A DNA stretch of 64,000 nt from DATBQN01 sp963755825 (lineage in GTDB: Bacteria > Acidobacteriota > Thermoanaerobaculia > Multivoradales > UBA5704): NCBI GenBank assembly GCA_963755825.1, contig CAVWLA010000003.1, positions 2,604,001-2,668,000 of the forward strand, written 5' to 3'. The translations under genes were made by a program, and so were the position numbers. The notes below the pieces were generated by a model that was given only the letters and a program-made list of their open reading frames with translations, searched no databases and was not told the DNA's origin. Of the stretch, positions 54,523 to 62,835 are shown piece by piece (the first letter of the stretch is position 1; every line of letters starts with the position of its first letter).

Positions 54523-55326
54523 TCAGGCGGTGCGCAGCGTTTCCACCCCGTGCTCCAGCACGCCGACGCCGGGGATCTCGACCTCGACGCGATCGCCGTC
54601 GGCGAGCGGCCCGACGCCCGGCGGGCTGCCGCTGAGGACGACGTCGCCGGCCTCGAGGGTCATCATCCGCGAGGCGTAGACGAGGAGGTCGGCGATCGCC
54701 CAGGCCATGTCGCCGGCGCGGCCGTGCTGGCGCTCGACGCCGTTGACCCGCGTCACCACCTCGAGGCTCTCGAGGTCGGCCCCCACCCAGATCGCCGGCC
54801 CCAGCGGGCAGAAGGTGTCGAAGCCCTTGGAGCGCGCGAAGGTCGAGTCGCTCTTCTGCAGGTCGCGGGCGGTGACGTCGTCGACGCAGGTGACGCCGAG
54901 GACCGCGGCGCGCGCCTCGTCGGGGGTGGCGCCGCGGGTGAGGCGGCGGCCCATCACCACCGCGATCTCGCCCTCGTGCTCGACGCGCCGGCTCTCCGGT
55001 GGCAGCACCACGGTCCCCCGCGGCCCCACCAGCGAGGAGATCGCCTTGAGGAAGATGACCGGCTCGGCCGGCAGCTCGTTGCCCAGCTCGCGGGCGTGCT
55101 CCAGGTAGTTGCGGCCGATGCCGACGATCTTCCCGGGGAGGACAGGGGTGAGCAGCGAGGCGAGCGCGCCGGGGTCGACCGCGCGGCCGAGCTCCCAGCC
55201 GCCGGGGCCGGTGGTGAAGGGGTCGGAGTGGAGGACGCGGAGGTCGCCGGCCGCGGCGGCGGCGGCGTCCTCGGCGGCGGCGTAGAAGCCTTCGGGGCCG
55301 ATCCGGTAGAGGAGCATGGGCGGCAT
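54523..55326 (-). CDS. Fumarylacetoacetate hydrolase-family protein
   Basis: The 267-residue protein has the FAH core: VGIGRNYLEHARELG, EPVIFLKAISSLVGP, VEHEGEIAVVMGRR, and GVTCVDDVTARDLQ, with metal ligands in the E-x-E and D motifs. The C-terminal LSGSPPGVGPLADGDRVEVEIPGVGVL is typical. Such enzymes cleave C-C bonds in beta-keto acids or isomerise intermediates of aromatic acid breakdown. It lies 35 bases downstream of the B12 operon and may be co-transcribed. ATG at 55326 or 55317. Confidence 0.85.
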   Translation of the reverse strand: MPPMLLYRIGPEGFYAAAEDAAAAAAGDLRVLHSDPFTTGPGGWELGRAVDPGALASLLTPVLPGKIVGIGRNYLEHARELGNELPAEPVIFLKAISSLVGPRGTVVLPPESRRVEHEGEIAVVMGRRLTRGATPDEARAAVLGVTCVDDVTARDLQKSDSTFARSKGFDTFCPLGPAIWVGADLESLEVVTRVNGVERQHGRAGDMAWAIADLLVYASRMMTLEAGDVVLSGSPPGVGPLADGDRVEVEIPGVGVLEHGVETLRTA

Positions 55327-55361
55327 TCTACCGGCGGTCCGGCCCAGCCCGCGGGGTCGTC

Positions 55362-56105
55362 TCAGGCCGGCTCGAGCTCGCAGTAGGCGAAGCGGCCCTG
55401 GCGCCGCACCGCGCCAGGCCGGCAGGCGACCGGCCGCGCGAAGCCGGGGCCGTTGCGGACGAAGGTGTGGAACTCGCCGTTCTCGCCGCAGGGGTCGACG
55501 TGCGGCGGCAGCTCCGCGAGCAGGGCGCCGTCGTAGCAGCGGCCGGCGAACGACGGATCGAGCCGCTCGGCGTCGACCGCCACCAGCCAGGCCTCGAAGC
55601 CGGCGGCGACGACCTGGCGCGCCAGCGCCGCCGTCGGCCGCCCCCAGAGGGGGAAGATCGGGCGGACACCGCTGCCGCCGGCGGCGACGCTCGCCTCGCG
55701 CCAGGCGCGGAGATCCGCCAGGAAGAGATCGCCGAAGGCGACCTGGGTGACGCCGCCGGCGGCGGCCTCCGCCAGCGCCGCGTCGACCGCCGTCCGGTAG
55801 ACCGCGTCGGACGGCGCCGGCGGCAGGACGATGGCAGTGAGCGGCAGGCCGAGGGCCGCCGCCTGCAGCTCGATCCACTGCCGCCGCACGCCGTGGGCGC
55901 TCACCCGCTCCGCGCCGTCCGCTTCGGCGCCGGCGTCGTCCGGCTGCACGAAGACCGTCAGCAGGCCGGCCGCGGCGCCGTGTCCTTTGAGCTCGGCGAG
56001 CAGCAGGGCGCTGTCCTTGCCGCCGCTCCAGAAGAAGAGGGTGGGCTCCGCCGCCGCGGCGGGCGTTGCGGCCGGCGCTTGGACAGGATTGCTCGGCGCG
56101 CTCAT
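55362..56105 (-). CDS. DUF71/COG2102 ATP pyrophosphatase, B12-linked type
   Basis: The 247-residue protein has the PP-loop FFWSGGKDSALLLAEL (about 24-40), then VTQVAFGDLFLADLR, FPLWGRPTAALARQVVAAGFEAWLVAVDAERL and GENGEFHTFV. These are Dph6-family hallmarks. In archaea and eukaryotes Dph6 makes diphthamide. In bacteria, comparative genomics of DUF71/COG2102 predicts a B12-salvage branch encoded with cobalamin transporters, and this gene fits: its ATG overlaps the btuC-like stop. The reaction is unknown. Confidence 0.82.
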   Translation of the reverse strand: MSAPSNPVQAPAATPAAAAEPTLFFWSGGKDSALLLAELKGHGAAAGLLTVFVQPDDAGAEADGAERVSAHGVRRQWIELQAAALGLPLTAIVLPPAPSDAVYRTAVDAALAEAAAGGVTQVAFGDLFLADLRAWREASVAAGGSGVRPIFPLWGRPTAALARQVVAAGFEAWLVAVDAERLDPSFAGRCYDGALLAELPPHVDPCGENGEFHTFVRNGPGFARPVACRPGAVRRQGRFAYCELEPA

Positions 56106-57151
56106 CGCCGCCGGATCACCAGGAGCCAGAGGAAGAACGGCCCGCCGAGGAGCGCCGTGATGACGCCGACCGGCAGCTCGGCGGGCGCCATCACCGTCCG
56201 CGCCGCGCCGTCGCAGAGGGCGAGAAAGGCGCCGCCGGCGAGGATGCAGGCGGGCGCCAGGGCGAGGTGGTCGTGGCCGACGAAGCGGCGCAGCATGTGG
56301 GGCACCATGAGGCCGACGAAGCCGATCGGCCCCACCATGGCGACCAGGGCGCCGATCATCACCGAGGTGGTCAGCAGCACCTGCAGGCGGAGGCGGCCGA
56401 GGTCGACGCCGCGGCTGGCCGCCAGCTCCTCGCCGGTGAGCAGGAGGTTCATCTCCCAGCGCAGGGCGAGCAGCACGGCGGCGCCGCCGGCGACCCACGG
56501 CAGCAGCCACAGCACCTCGCGATAGCCGACGACGGCGAGGCCGCCCATCATCCAGCGCACCATGCGGAAGGTCTGCGTCGAGTCGGAGAGGTACTGCAGG
56601 AAGAGGATGAGCGCCGAGCAGGAGAGCGAGACGGCGATGCCGGCGAGGAGGAGCGTCGAGGTCTCCTGGCCGCGCCGCCGCGCGCCGAGGCCGAAGACCA
56701 ACGCCGTGGCGCCGAGGGCGCCGGCGAAGCTCGCCACGGTCACCGCCGGCAGGCCGAGGAGACGGCCGCTCTCCTCGAGGCGGAGGGCGAGGACGGCGCC
56801 GAGCGCCGCGCCGCTCGCGATCCCCAGCGTGTAGGGCTCGGCGAGCGGGTTGCCGAAGAGGGTCTGGAAGGCGAGGCCGGACACCGCCAGTCCGCCGCCG
56901 GCGAGGAGGGCGAGGAGGACGCGCGGCAGGCGGAGCTGCCAGAAGATCATCGCCGCCGTGCGGTCGCCGGCGAGGAGGCCGCGGGCGACCGCGAAGTGGC
57001 TGCCGACGAGCGGCGCGGCGAGGGCGACCGCCAGCCAGAGGATGGCGAGGACGCCCAAGGCGAGGCGGGGATGCGGCCGCCCCGGGCGGGCGGCCGGGCT
57101 CGCCGTCGGCGGCTCTGGGATCGGCGGCTCTGCGATCGGGAAGCTCGGCAT
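56102..57151 (-). CDS. btuC: Cobalamin ABC transporter permease (BtuC/FecCD family)
   Basis: The 349-residue protein has about ten membrane helices with FecCD signatures: LRLPRVLLALLAGGGLAVSGLAFQTLFGNPLAEPYTLGIASGAALGA and GPIGFVGLMVPHMLRRFVGHDH. The Pro-rich N-terminus is unusual. It forms the membrane channel of the uptake system, two copies with two ATPase subunits. It starts 5 bases after the stop of the ATPase gene and overlaps the DUF71 gene. Substrate is inferred from the riboswitch. Confidence 0.88.
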   Translation of the reverse strand: MPSFPIAEPPIPEPPTASPAARPGRPHPRLALGVLAILWLAVALAAPLVGSHFAVARGLLAGDRTAAMIFWQLRLPRVLLALLAGGGLAVSGLAFQTLFGNPLAEPYTLGIASGAALGAVLALRLEESGRLLGLPAVTVASFAGALGATALVFGLGARRRGQETSTLLLAGIAVSLSCSALILFLQYLSDSTQTFRMVRWMMGGLAVVGYREVLWLLPWVAGGAAVLLALRWEMNLLLTGEELAASRGVDLGRLRLQVLLTTSVMIGALVAMVGPIGFVGLMVPHMLRRFVGHDHLALAPACILAGGAFLALCDGAARTVMAPAELPVGVITALLGGPFFLWLLVIRRR

Positions 57152-57156
57152 GCGGC

Positions 57157-57981
57157 TCAGGGCCCGAGCGAGAGGAGGGTGACCGGGCGCTCGCCGCCGC
57201 GGACGATCTCGAAGCGGCTGTCGAAGAGGCGCGCCAGGACCTCCTCGGCGAGGATCTCGGCCGGCGTGCCGAGGGCGGCGGCGCGGCCGCCGGCGAGGGC
57301 GAGGAGGCGGTCGCCGAGGAGCGACGCGAGGTTGAGGTCGTGGGTCGCCGCGATCACCGTCCGCCCGCTCTCCGCCTTGAGGTCGAGGAGGAGGGCGGCC
57401 ACGTCGCGCTGATGGCGGGCGTCGAGGTGGGTCGTCGGCTCGTCGAGGACCAGCACCTCGGACTCCTGGGCGAGCGCCGCCGCGATGTAGACCGCCTGGC
57501 GCTCGCCGCCGGAGAGCTCGTCGAGCGGCCGCTGGCGAAGATGGGCGACGCCGACGCGCTCCATGGCCTCGTCGACCGCCGCGAAGTCGCGCGCCGCGGG
57601 CGCCATCTGCAGCGTCGAGAGGTAGGGGTAGCGGCCGAGGAGGACGACCTCGGCGACGGAGAGGGGCACCGCCGCCGGGCGGACCTGCGGCACATAGGCG
57701 ATGTGGCGCGCCAGCTCGCGCCGGGCGAGGTCGGCGAAGGGGCGGCCGCGGTAGCGCAGCTCGCCCGCCGAGGGGCGGAGCAGCCCCGAGAGGCAGCGCA
57801 GGAGGGTCGTCTTGCCGGCGCCGTTCGGCCCCACCACCAGCAGGCACTCGCCGGCGACGACGTCGAGATCGAGCGGCCCGAGGATCTCGCGGCCGTCGGC
57901 CCGCCAGCCGAGCCCGCGCAGGCTGAGGACGGTCTCGCCGCTCGTTTGATCGCTCGTTTGATCGCTCGTCTGGCCGCTCAT
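57157..57981 (-). CDS. btuD: Cobalamin ABC transporter ATPase
   Basis: The 274-residue protein has Walker A GPNGAGKTT, the signature LSGGERQAVYIAAAL, Walker B VLVLDEPTTHLD and the H-loop ATHDLN, as in BtuD/FhuC-type ATPases. The N-terminal SDQTSDQTSGE repeat comes from a 12-bp tandem repeat at about 57941-57975 and may vary between strains. The ATG at 57981 overlaps the stop of the binding protein gene (ATGA). Confidence 0.9.
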   Translation of the reverse strand: MSGQTSDQTSDQTSGETVLSLRGLGWRADGREILGPLDLDVVAGECLLVVGPNGAGKTTLLRCLSGLLRPSAGELRYRGRPFADLARRELARHIAYVPQVRPAAVPLSVAEVVLLGRYPYLSTLQMAPAARDFAAVDEAMERVGVAHLRQRPLDELSGGERQAVYIAAALAQESEVLVLDEPTTHLDARHQRDVAALLLDLKAESGRTVIAATHDLNLASLLGDRLLALAGGRAAALGTPAEILAEEVLARLFDSRFEIVRGGERPVTLLSLGP

Positions 57982-58979
57982 CCGGCCGTCCGCCTCCGCT
58001 CGCCTCTCGCCACGCCGCCGGATGGTACCGCCACCGGACCCGTCCGCACCGTGCCGCCGGCGCGGCGGAGCGCCGCCGCCATGGCGTCGTAGAGGAGGGG
58101 GAGGCGGGGGCCGGGGATCAGCACGTAGTTGCCGGCGATCGTCTCGATGCGGCCGCCGGCGACCGCCGGCACCCGCGGCAGGCTCTGCCAGTCGGCGGCG
58201 AGGCGGCGCTCGGCCGCCGGCGGCAGCGGATCGTTCTGCAGCTCGAGGATGACGTCGGGGGCGCGCGCCACGACCTCCTCGAGCGCCACCTGCGGGTAGC
58301 GCACCGGCGCGTCGGCGAAGACGTTGCGGCCTCCCAGGCGGGTCAGCAGCTCGTCGAGGAACGTGCCGGGACCGGCGGCGAGGAGGTTCGCCAGACGGCC
58401 GGGCTCGCGGCCGGCGACGAGGAGGACGGCGAGCGGCCGGCCGTCGGCGGCGAGGGCGGCGCGGCGCGGCGCCAGCGCGGCGTGGAAGCGGGCGGCGAGC
58501 GTGCGGCCGAGAGCGCCGGCGCCGCAGAGGTCGCCGACGGTGACGAAGGCGCGCTCGACGTCCTGCAGGCTGTCGCTGGGGACGATGCGGCTGGCGAGGC
58601 CGAGGGCGGTCAGCTTGGCCGCCAGGTCGCGCTGCGAGGGGAGGAGGAGGACGAGGTCCGGCCGCAGCGCCACGATGCGCTCGAGGTCGGGGTTGTAGAG
58701 GCCGCCGAGGCGGGGCTTGGCGGCCGCCGCGGGCGGCCAGGCGCTGTAGTCGCTCACCCCGGCGACGCGGTCGCCCAGGCCGAGCGCGTAGGCCGTCTCG
58801 GTGAGGCTGGGGGCGAGGGTGACGAGGCGGGTGGGGGTGCGGGCCGCGGCGGCGGGTGCCGCGACCTCGCCGGCACGGCAGCCGGCGAGGGTCAGCAGGG
58901 CGGCGGCGGCGAGGGCAGGTACGACCGCCGCCGCCGCGAGGATCGGAAGGGCCGCCGCAGCGGCCCGGCGGATGGTCAA
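57978..58979 (-). CDS. btuF: Cobalamin-binding lipoprotein, BtuF-like
   Basis: The 333-residue protein has a hydrophobic leader and lipobox LAGC at about 31-34. The periplasmic binding domain shows RLVTLAPSLTETAYALGLGDRVAGVSDYSAWP, RPDLVLLLPSQ and a late YPQVALEEVVARAPDVILEL, as in BtuF/FhuD. A TTG start (58979) overlaps the receptor stop (TTGA). It delivers cobalamin to the permease. Pairs tightly with both neighbours in the operon. Confidence 0.85.
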   Translation of the reverse strand: MTIRRAAAAALPILAAAAVVPALAAAALLTLAGCRAGEVAAPAAAARTPTRLVTLAPSLTETAYALGLGDRVAGVSDYSAWPPAAAAKPRLGGLYNPDLERIVALRPDLVLLLPSQRDLAAKLTALGLASRIVPSDSLQDVERAFVTVGDLCGAGALGRTLAARFHAALAPRRAALAADGRPLAVLLVAGREPGRLANLLAAGPGTFLDELLTRLGGRNVFADAPVRYPQVALEEVVARAPDVILELQNDPLPPAAERRLAADWQSLPRVPAVAGGRIETIAGNYVLIPGPRLPLLYDAMAAALRRAGGTVRTGPVAVPSGGVARGERRRTAG

Positions 58980-60811
58980 AAGCGGACCGCCACCCCGCCC
59001 GCCACCGTCCGCCCGGGGGCCGGGAAGCCGAGCGCCTCGGCATAGTGGCGGTCGGTCAGGTTGTCGACCCGCGCGTAGGGCGACAGCCAGTGGTTGACCT
59101 CGAACGACGCCGCGAGGTCGGTGCGGACGTAGCCTGGATTGGTCCGGTTTGCGAAGGTGACGGGGTCGACGTCCGGCCGGTCGCCGACGTAGCGCGTCGT
59201 CCAGGCGAGTGTCCAGCGCTCGGCCGGCGTCAGCAGGAACACCAGGTTGGCGCTCTTGCGCGGCCGCCGCGCGAGCGGCACGTCGGCGGTCAGGTCCCTG
59301 GCGTCGAGATAGGTGCCGTTGGCGCGCACGAAGAGGGCGCGGTAGCGGTAGGTCACCTCGCCCTCGACGCCGCGGCTCCGCGCGCGGCCGACGTTGACGT
59401 CCTTGAAGGTGGCGAAGTCGAAGTCGATGAGGTTGCGCTGCCGCGTCTCGAAACCGGTGACGGTGAAGCGGAAGCGGCCGGCGTCCTGCTCGAGGCCGAG
59501 CTCGGTGCTGGAGCTGACCTCGGGCTGCAGGTCGGGGTTGCCGCTGCCGGGGAAGAACAGCTCGCCCAGGAACGGTGCTCGGAAGGCCTGGCCGTAGCTC
59601 GCCCGCAGCCGGGTGGTGCGGCCGAGCCGCGCCACGCCGCCCAGGCGGAGGCTGGTCTGGCCGCCATAGACGTCGTTCTGATCGCGCCGCAGGCCGCCTT
59701 CCAAGTGCACCGCGCCGAGGTCGTAGCCGGCCTCGCCGAAGGTGGCCCAGGTGCGCTGGTGGCTGCCGACCAGGTCGGGGCCGAAGTTCGAGCCCTCGGT
59801 GACCTCCAAGCGCTCGCCCTCGGCGCCGCCGGAGAGGCGCAGGTCGTCGCTGGCGCGGTAGGAGGCGACGGCGCGCCCGCGCAGCACCTTGCCCTCGGTG
59901 TCGTCGGAGACGAAGCCGCCGGGGTCGGCGGGATCGCGATAAGCGCTGTCGAGGGTGAAGTCGGAGAGCTGCGCGTCGACCTCCCAGGGCCCCTGCTCGG
60001 TGCGGAACGGCACGGCGACCTCGCGCTCCTGCCAGGAGATGCGGCGGTCGAAGACCGGCGTGCCGGAGGAGAAGGGGATGCCCGTCGCGGCGTTGTCGGC
60101 GCGCACCAGGAGGCCGAGATTGGTCGCCGGCGCCAGGTTCCAGGTGGCGCGCGCCGAGAGATCCTGGCTGCTGTAGCGGTCGTTGGCGAACTCGCTGTCG
60201 CCGTCCCGCAGGTGGCCGGCGAGGTCGAAGTGCACGGGCCCGGCGTCGAAGCCGGAGGAGGCGGTGCCGCGGGTAGTGCCGTGATCGCCGCCCTCGAGGT
60301 GGAGCGAGGTGCCGTGCTCGTTGCCGGTGATCACCTGTACCACGCCGCCCACCGCGTTGCTGCCGTAGACCGAGCTCCCCGGCCCGCGCAGCACCTCGAT
60401 CCTCTCCACCCCTTCGCTCGGCACGAACTGCCAGTTGGCGCCGCCGAAGTAGGGGTCGTTGAGCTCGATGCCGTTCCACAGCAGGAGCGTCTCGTCGGAG
60501 TTGGTGCCGCGCAGGAAGACCGAGGTCTGCTGCCCGGGCGTGCCGGTCTGCACGACGGACATGCCGGGGACGACGGCGATGAGGTCGGAGAGGCTGGGGC
60601 TCTGCCGCGCCTCGATCTCCTTGCGATCGATCACGGTGACGGAGCCGGGGGTCGCCGCGGCGCTCTCCGGGGCGAGCTCGCCGGTGACGACGATGCTGTC
60701 GTGAAACGCCGGCGGCGAGGCGGGGGTCGGGGTGGCGGGCGGCGGGTTGTCCTGTGCGAGGACGGGCATCCAACCCCCGAGGATGCCGGCCACCAGAAGG
60801 ATCTGGCGCAT
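58976..60811 (-). CDS. btuB: TonB-dependent cobalamin receptor, BtuB-like
   Basis: The 611-residue protein has a signal peptide (MRQILLVAGILGGWMPVLAQ), a plug with a TonB-box-like DSIVVTGE and the plug motifs (SLSDLIAVVPGMSVVQTG, VFLRGTNSDETLLLWNGIELND, IEVLRGPGSSVYGSNAVGGVVQV), and a beta barrel ending in an aromatic residue (VAGGVAVRF). It takes cobalamin across the outer membrane. The size is that of BtuB. AAGGAG lies before the ATG and is part of the riboswitch platform. First gene of the operon. Confidence 0.9.
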   Translation of the reverse strand: MRQILLVAGILGGWMPVLAQDNPPPATPTPASPPAFHDSIVVTGELAPESAAATPGSVTVIDRKEIEARQSPSLSDLIAVVPGMSVVQTGTPGQQTSVFLRGTNSDETLLLWNGIELNDPYFGGANWQFVPSEGVERIEVLRGPGSSVYGSNAVGGVVQVITGNEHGTSLHLEGGDHGTTRGTASSGFDAGPVHFDLAGHLRDGDSEFANDRYSSQDLSARATWNLAPATNLGLLVRADNAATGIPFSSGTPVFDRRISWQEREVAVPFRTEQGPWEVDAQLSDFTLDSAYRDPADPGGFVSDDTEGKVLRGRAVASYRASDDLRLSGGAEGERLEVTEGSNFGPDLVGSHQRTWATFGEAGYDLGAVHLEGGLRRDQNDVYGGQTSLRLGGVARLGRTTRLRASYGQAFRAPFLGELFFPGSGNPDLQPEVSSSTELGLEQDAGRFRFTVTGFETRQRNLIDFDFATFKDVNVGRARSRGVEGEVTYRYRALFVRANGTYLDARDLTADVPLARRPRKSANLVFLLTPAERWTLAWTTRYVGDRPDVDPVTFANRTNPGYVRTDLAASFEVNHWLSPYARVDNLTDRHYAEALGFPAPGRTVAGGVAVRF

Positions 60812-60870
60812 CGGTGCTCCTTTCCCGTCCGCTGGGGGATGGGAGAGGGGAGGCTGGCGCGGAGCACCGA
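60811..60870 (-). promoter_or_regulatory. Riboswitch expression platform pairing the btuB ribosome binding site
   Basis: Plus-strand 60811-60820 (TCGGTGCTCC) and 60861-60870 (GGAGCACCGA) are perfect inverted repeats. In the RNA, the upstream arm pairs with the GGAGCACCG Shine-Dalgarno region and the A of the ATG. Ligand-bound RNA would free this arm or use it to hide the ribosome binding site, so control should be at translation. Confidence 0.65.
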
Positions 60871-60899
60871 CAACCCGGCTCCCGCGCCCCGCGGGCGGA

Positions 60900-61085
60900 G
60901 TCGGACGGAGTGGCAGGTCTCCTGGCTTCCGGATCCTCCTACTCCCGGACCTTCCCACCGGGGCAACCACACAGATGTGTGATCCGCCCAGGCAGTGGCG
61001 ATCTTCCGGTTTCGTACCCGGTTACAGTGGCGGGGGCCGCGCCGGTTTTTCACCGGCTTCCCTCTTCGGCCGTGGTTCCAGGCTG
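60900..61085 (-). ncRNA. Cobalamin riboswitch
   Basis: Read on the minus strand, the RNA has GGGAAGCCGGTG followed by CCGCCACTGTAACCGG, then GCCACTGCCTGGG and GGGAAGG, and ends with the B12 box AGCCAGGAGACCTGCC (minus, about 60912-60927). The order and spacing are those of the cobalamin riboswitch. It lies directly upstream of the btuB-like gene, with about 90 bases for the expression platform. It lowers expression of the uptake operon when adenosylcobalamin is plentiful. Confidence 0.93.
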
Positions 61086-61121
61086 CGGAACCTCGGCCAC
61101 CTCTCCGTCGGTTGTCAAAGA

Positions 61122-61144
61122 CGCCGCCCGCGGCGCGGGCGGCG
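61122..61144 (-). terminator. GC hairpin after the 61179-61739 gene
   Basis: The arms CGCCGCCCGC (61122-61131) and GCGGGCGGCG (61135-61144) enclose a 3-base loop. On the minus strand TCTTTG follows. It lies 35 bases past the stop of the upstream gene and separates it from the riboswitch transcript. Confidence 0.5.
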
Positions 61145-61178
61145 GTGAAAGCTGGTTTGTGCTCGGCGGCTGCCGCGC

Positions 61179-61739
61179 CTACTGCTGCGGCGAGGCGGAC
61201 GGCGAGGGCGCCGGGACGAAGACCGGCGTGATGGCGGACGGTCCGTTGCTCCCGTTGGGCGAGATGAAGCTCGACGGGATGCCCTGGGTGGCCTCGCTCT
61301 GCACGCCCTGCTGGATGGTGTAGTTCGGCTTCGGCTGCTGCTGCTCGAGGAGGCTCTGCAGCGCCTGCTGGTTGCGCGATCCGGCGTCCTTGTTGGGCAC
61401 CGGCTGGTCGTTCGGCGCGTCGCCCAGCGACACGGTGGTGGTGTTGATGACGACGCCGAAGCCGCGCGTCGCGCTCTCCGAGACCACCGAGGCGAGCTCG
61501 CCCTTGCGGACGCCGATCCAGTTGCCGGCATCGGTCAGCACGAGCACCATGCCGTGGTCCCAGCTCGCCTCCTGCGGCTCGTAGAGGCTGTCGATCACCG
61601 AGCCGTTGCTCAGGGTGACGTGGAAGACGGCGGCGCCGGCGGGGCGCGCCGCGGCGCCGAGGAGGACGAGCGAGAGGACGATCGCCGAGGCGAGCCCGGT
61701 GGTCGTCAGGGCATGCTGGCGGGCCTGCGCGCGGACCAT
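61179..61739 (-). CDS. Secreted protein of unknown function (186 aa)
   Basis: The ATG at 61739 has GAGGAGG upstream and begins a signal-like segment (MVRAQARQHALTTTGLASAIVLSLVLLGAAARPAGA). The exported part has a short beta-rich domain (VFHVTLSNGSVIDSLYEPQEASWDHGMVLVLTDAGNWIGVRKGELASVVSE), then a Gln/Pro/Ser-rich tail (LEQQQPKPNY). It resembles small exported proteins with an SH3-like beta domain, but I cannot name the family. It is divergent from the YihY-like gene. Confidence 0.65.
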   Translation of the reverse strand: MVRAQARQHALTTTGLASAIVLSLVLLGAAARPAGAAVFHVTLSNGSVIDSLYEPQEASWDHGMVLVLTDAGNWIGVRKGELASVVSESATRGFGVVINTTTVSLGDAPNDQPVPNKDAGSRNQQALQSLLEQQQPKPNYTIQQGVQSEATQGIPSSFISPNGSNGPSAITPVFVPAPSPSASPQQ

Positions 61740-61875
61740 GTGAGACCTCCTCGCGGGCGGCGCCCGCAACCGTAGAAGCTGGTGAATGTTAGCACGAACG
61801 CCGCAGGTCCGGCGCGGCCGGCGATCTTGGCACCAAGCTTGCTCTCGGCTTGGTGTCCGAACGCGAAGGATGCCG

Positions 61876-62835
61876 ATGGCGGAAGAGACGACGAACGAGA
61901 GCAGGCAGGGCTGGCGGGCGGTGCTCGTCGAGACGTTGAAGAACTGGAACGAGCACGACGCCTCGACGCAGAGCGCGGCGCTCGCCTTCTACACCATTTT
62001 CTCGCTCGCCCCGGTGCTGGTGGTGGTGATCGCGGTCGCCGGCCTCCTCTTCGGCGCCGACGCGGTGCGCGGCCAGATCGACCGCGAGTTCCAGGGAGTG
62101 ATGGGGCGCGACACCGCGGTCTTCATCCAGGGCGTGCTGCAGAGCGCCGCCCGGCACGGCTCCGGCCTCGCCGCCGTCCTCGGCACCGCCACCCTCCTCG
62201 TCGGCGCCTCCGCCGTCTTCGTGCAGCTCCAGCAGTCGCTCAACGTCATCTGGGCGGTGGCGCCGCGGCCGGGGGCGGCGCTCACCACGCTCCTGCGCAA
62301 GCGGCTGCTGTCGTTCGCGCTGGTGGTGGGGCTGGGCTTCCTCCTCGTCGTCTCGCTCGTCCTCTCGGCCGCCCTCACCGCCTTCGGCAACTTCCTCGAG
62401 GCGCACTTGAACCTGCCGATCAACCTGCTGACGGTCGCCAACGGGCTGATCTCCTTCATCGTCGTGACGCTCCTCTTCGCCATGATCTACCGCATCCTCC
62501 CCGACGTGCACCTCTCCTGGCGCGAGGTGTGGATGGGCGGCGCCGTCACCGCCCTCCTCTTCGCCGTCGGCAAGGCCCTGATCGGCCTCTACCTGGGCCA
62601 CACCAGCACGGCCTCGAGCTACGGCGCGGCGGGCTCGCTCGTCGTCGTCCTCCTCTGGGTCTACTACTCGTCGCTCGTCTTCCTCCTCGGCGCCGAGTTC
62701 ACCCGCGTCCACTCGCGCCGCCATCGCAGCGCGCCGGCGCGGCCCGAGGCCGGCGCCGTCCGCGTGCCGGAGGGGACGCGGCCGGTGACGGGGGGCGTCG
62801 TCGTGGCGCCGGTCGCCGGGGCGTTGCCGCGATGA
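61876..62835 (+). CDS. YihY/UPF0761 (BrkB-like) membrane protein
   Basis: The 319-residue protein has six hydrophobic segments and the family motif run SAALAFYTIFSLAPVLVVVIA, then GTATLLVGASAVFVQLQQSLNVIW, and later LLLWVYYSSLVFLLGAEFTRVHSRR. This is the YihY/BrkB family of unknown transport or envelope role. The ATG at 61876 is preferred (AAGG upstream); 61870 is also possible. Its stop overlaps the TamA-like gene by 4 bases, hinting at linked envelope functions. Confidence 0.85.
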   Translation: MAEETTNESRQGWRAVLVETLKNWNEHDASTQSAALAFYTIFSLAPVLVVVIAVAGLLFGADAVRGQIDREFQGVMGRDTAVFIQGVLQSAARHGSGLAAVLGTATLLVGASAVFVQLQQSLNVIWAVAPRPGAALTTLLRKRLLSFALVVGLGFLLVVSLVLSAALTAFGNFLEAHLNLPINLLTVANGLISFIVVTLLFAMIYRILPDVHLSWREVWMGGAVTALLFAVGKALIGLYLGHTSTASSYGAAGSLVVVLLWVYYSSLVFLLGAEFTRVHSRRHRSAPARPEAGAVRVPEGTRPVTGGVVVAPVAGALPR

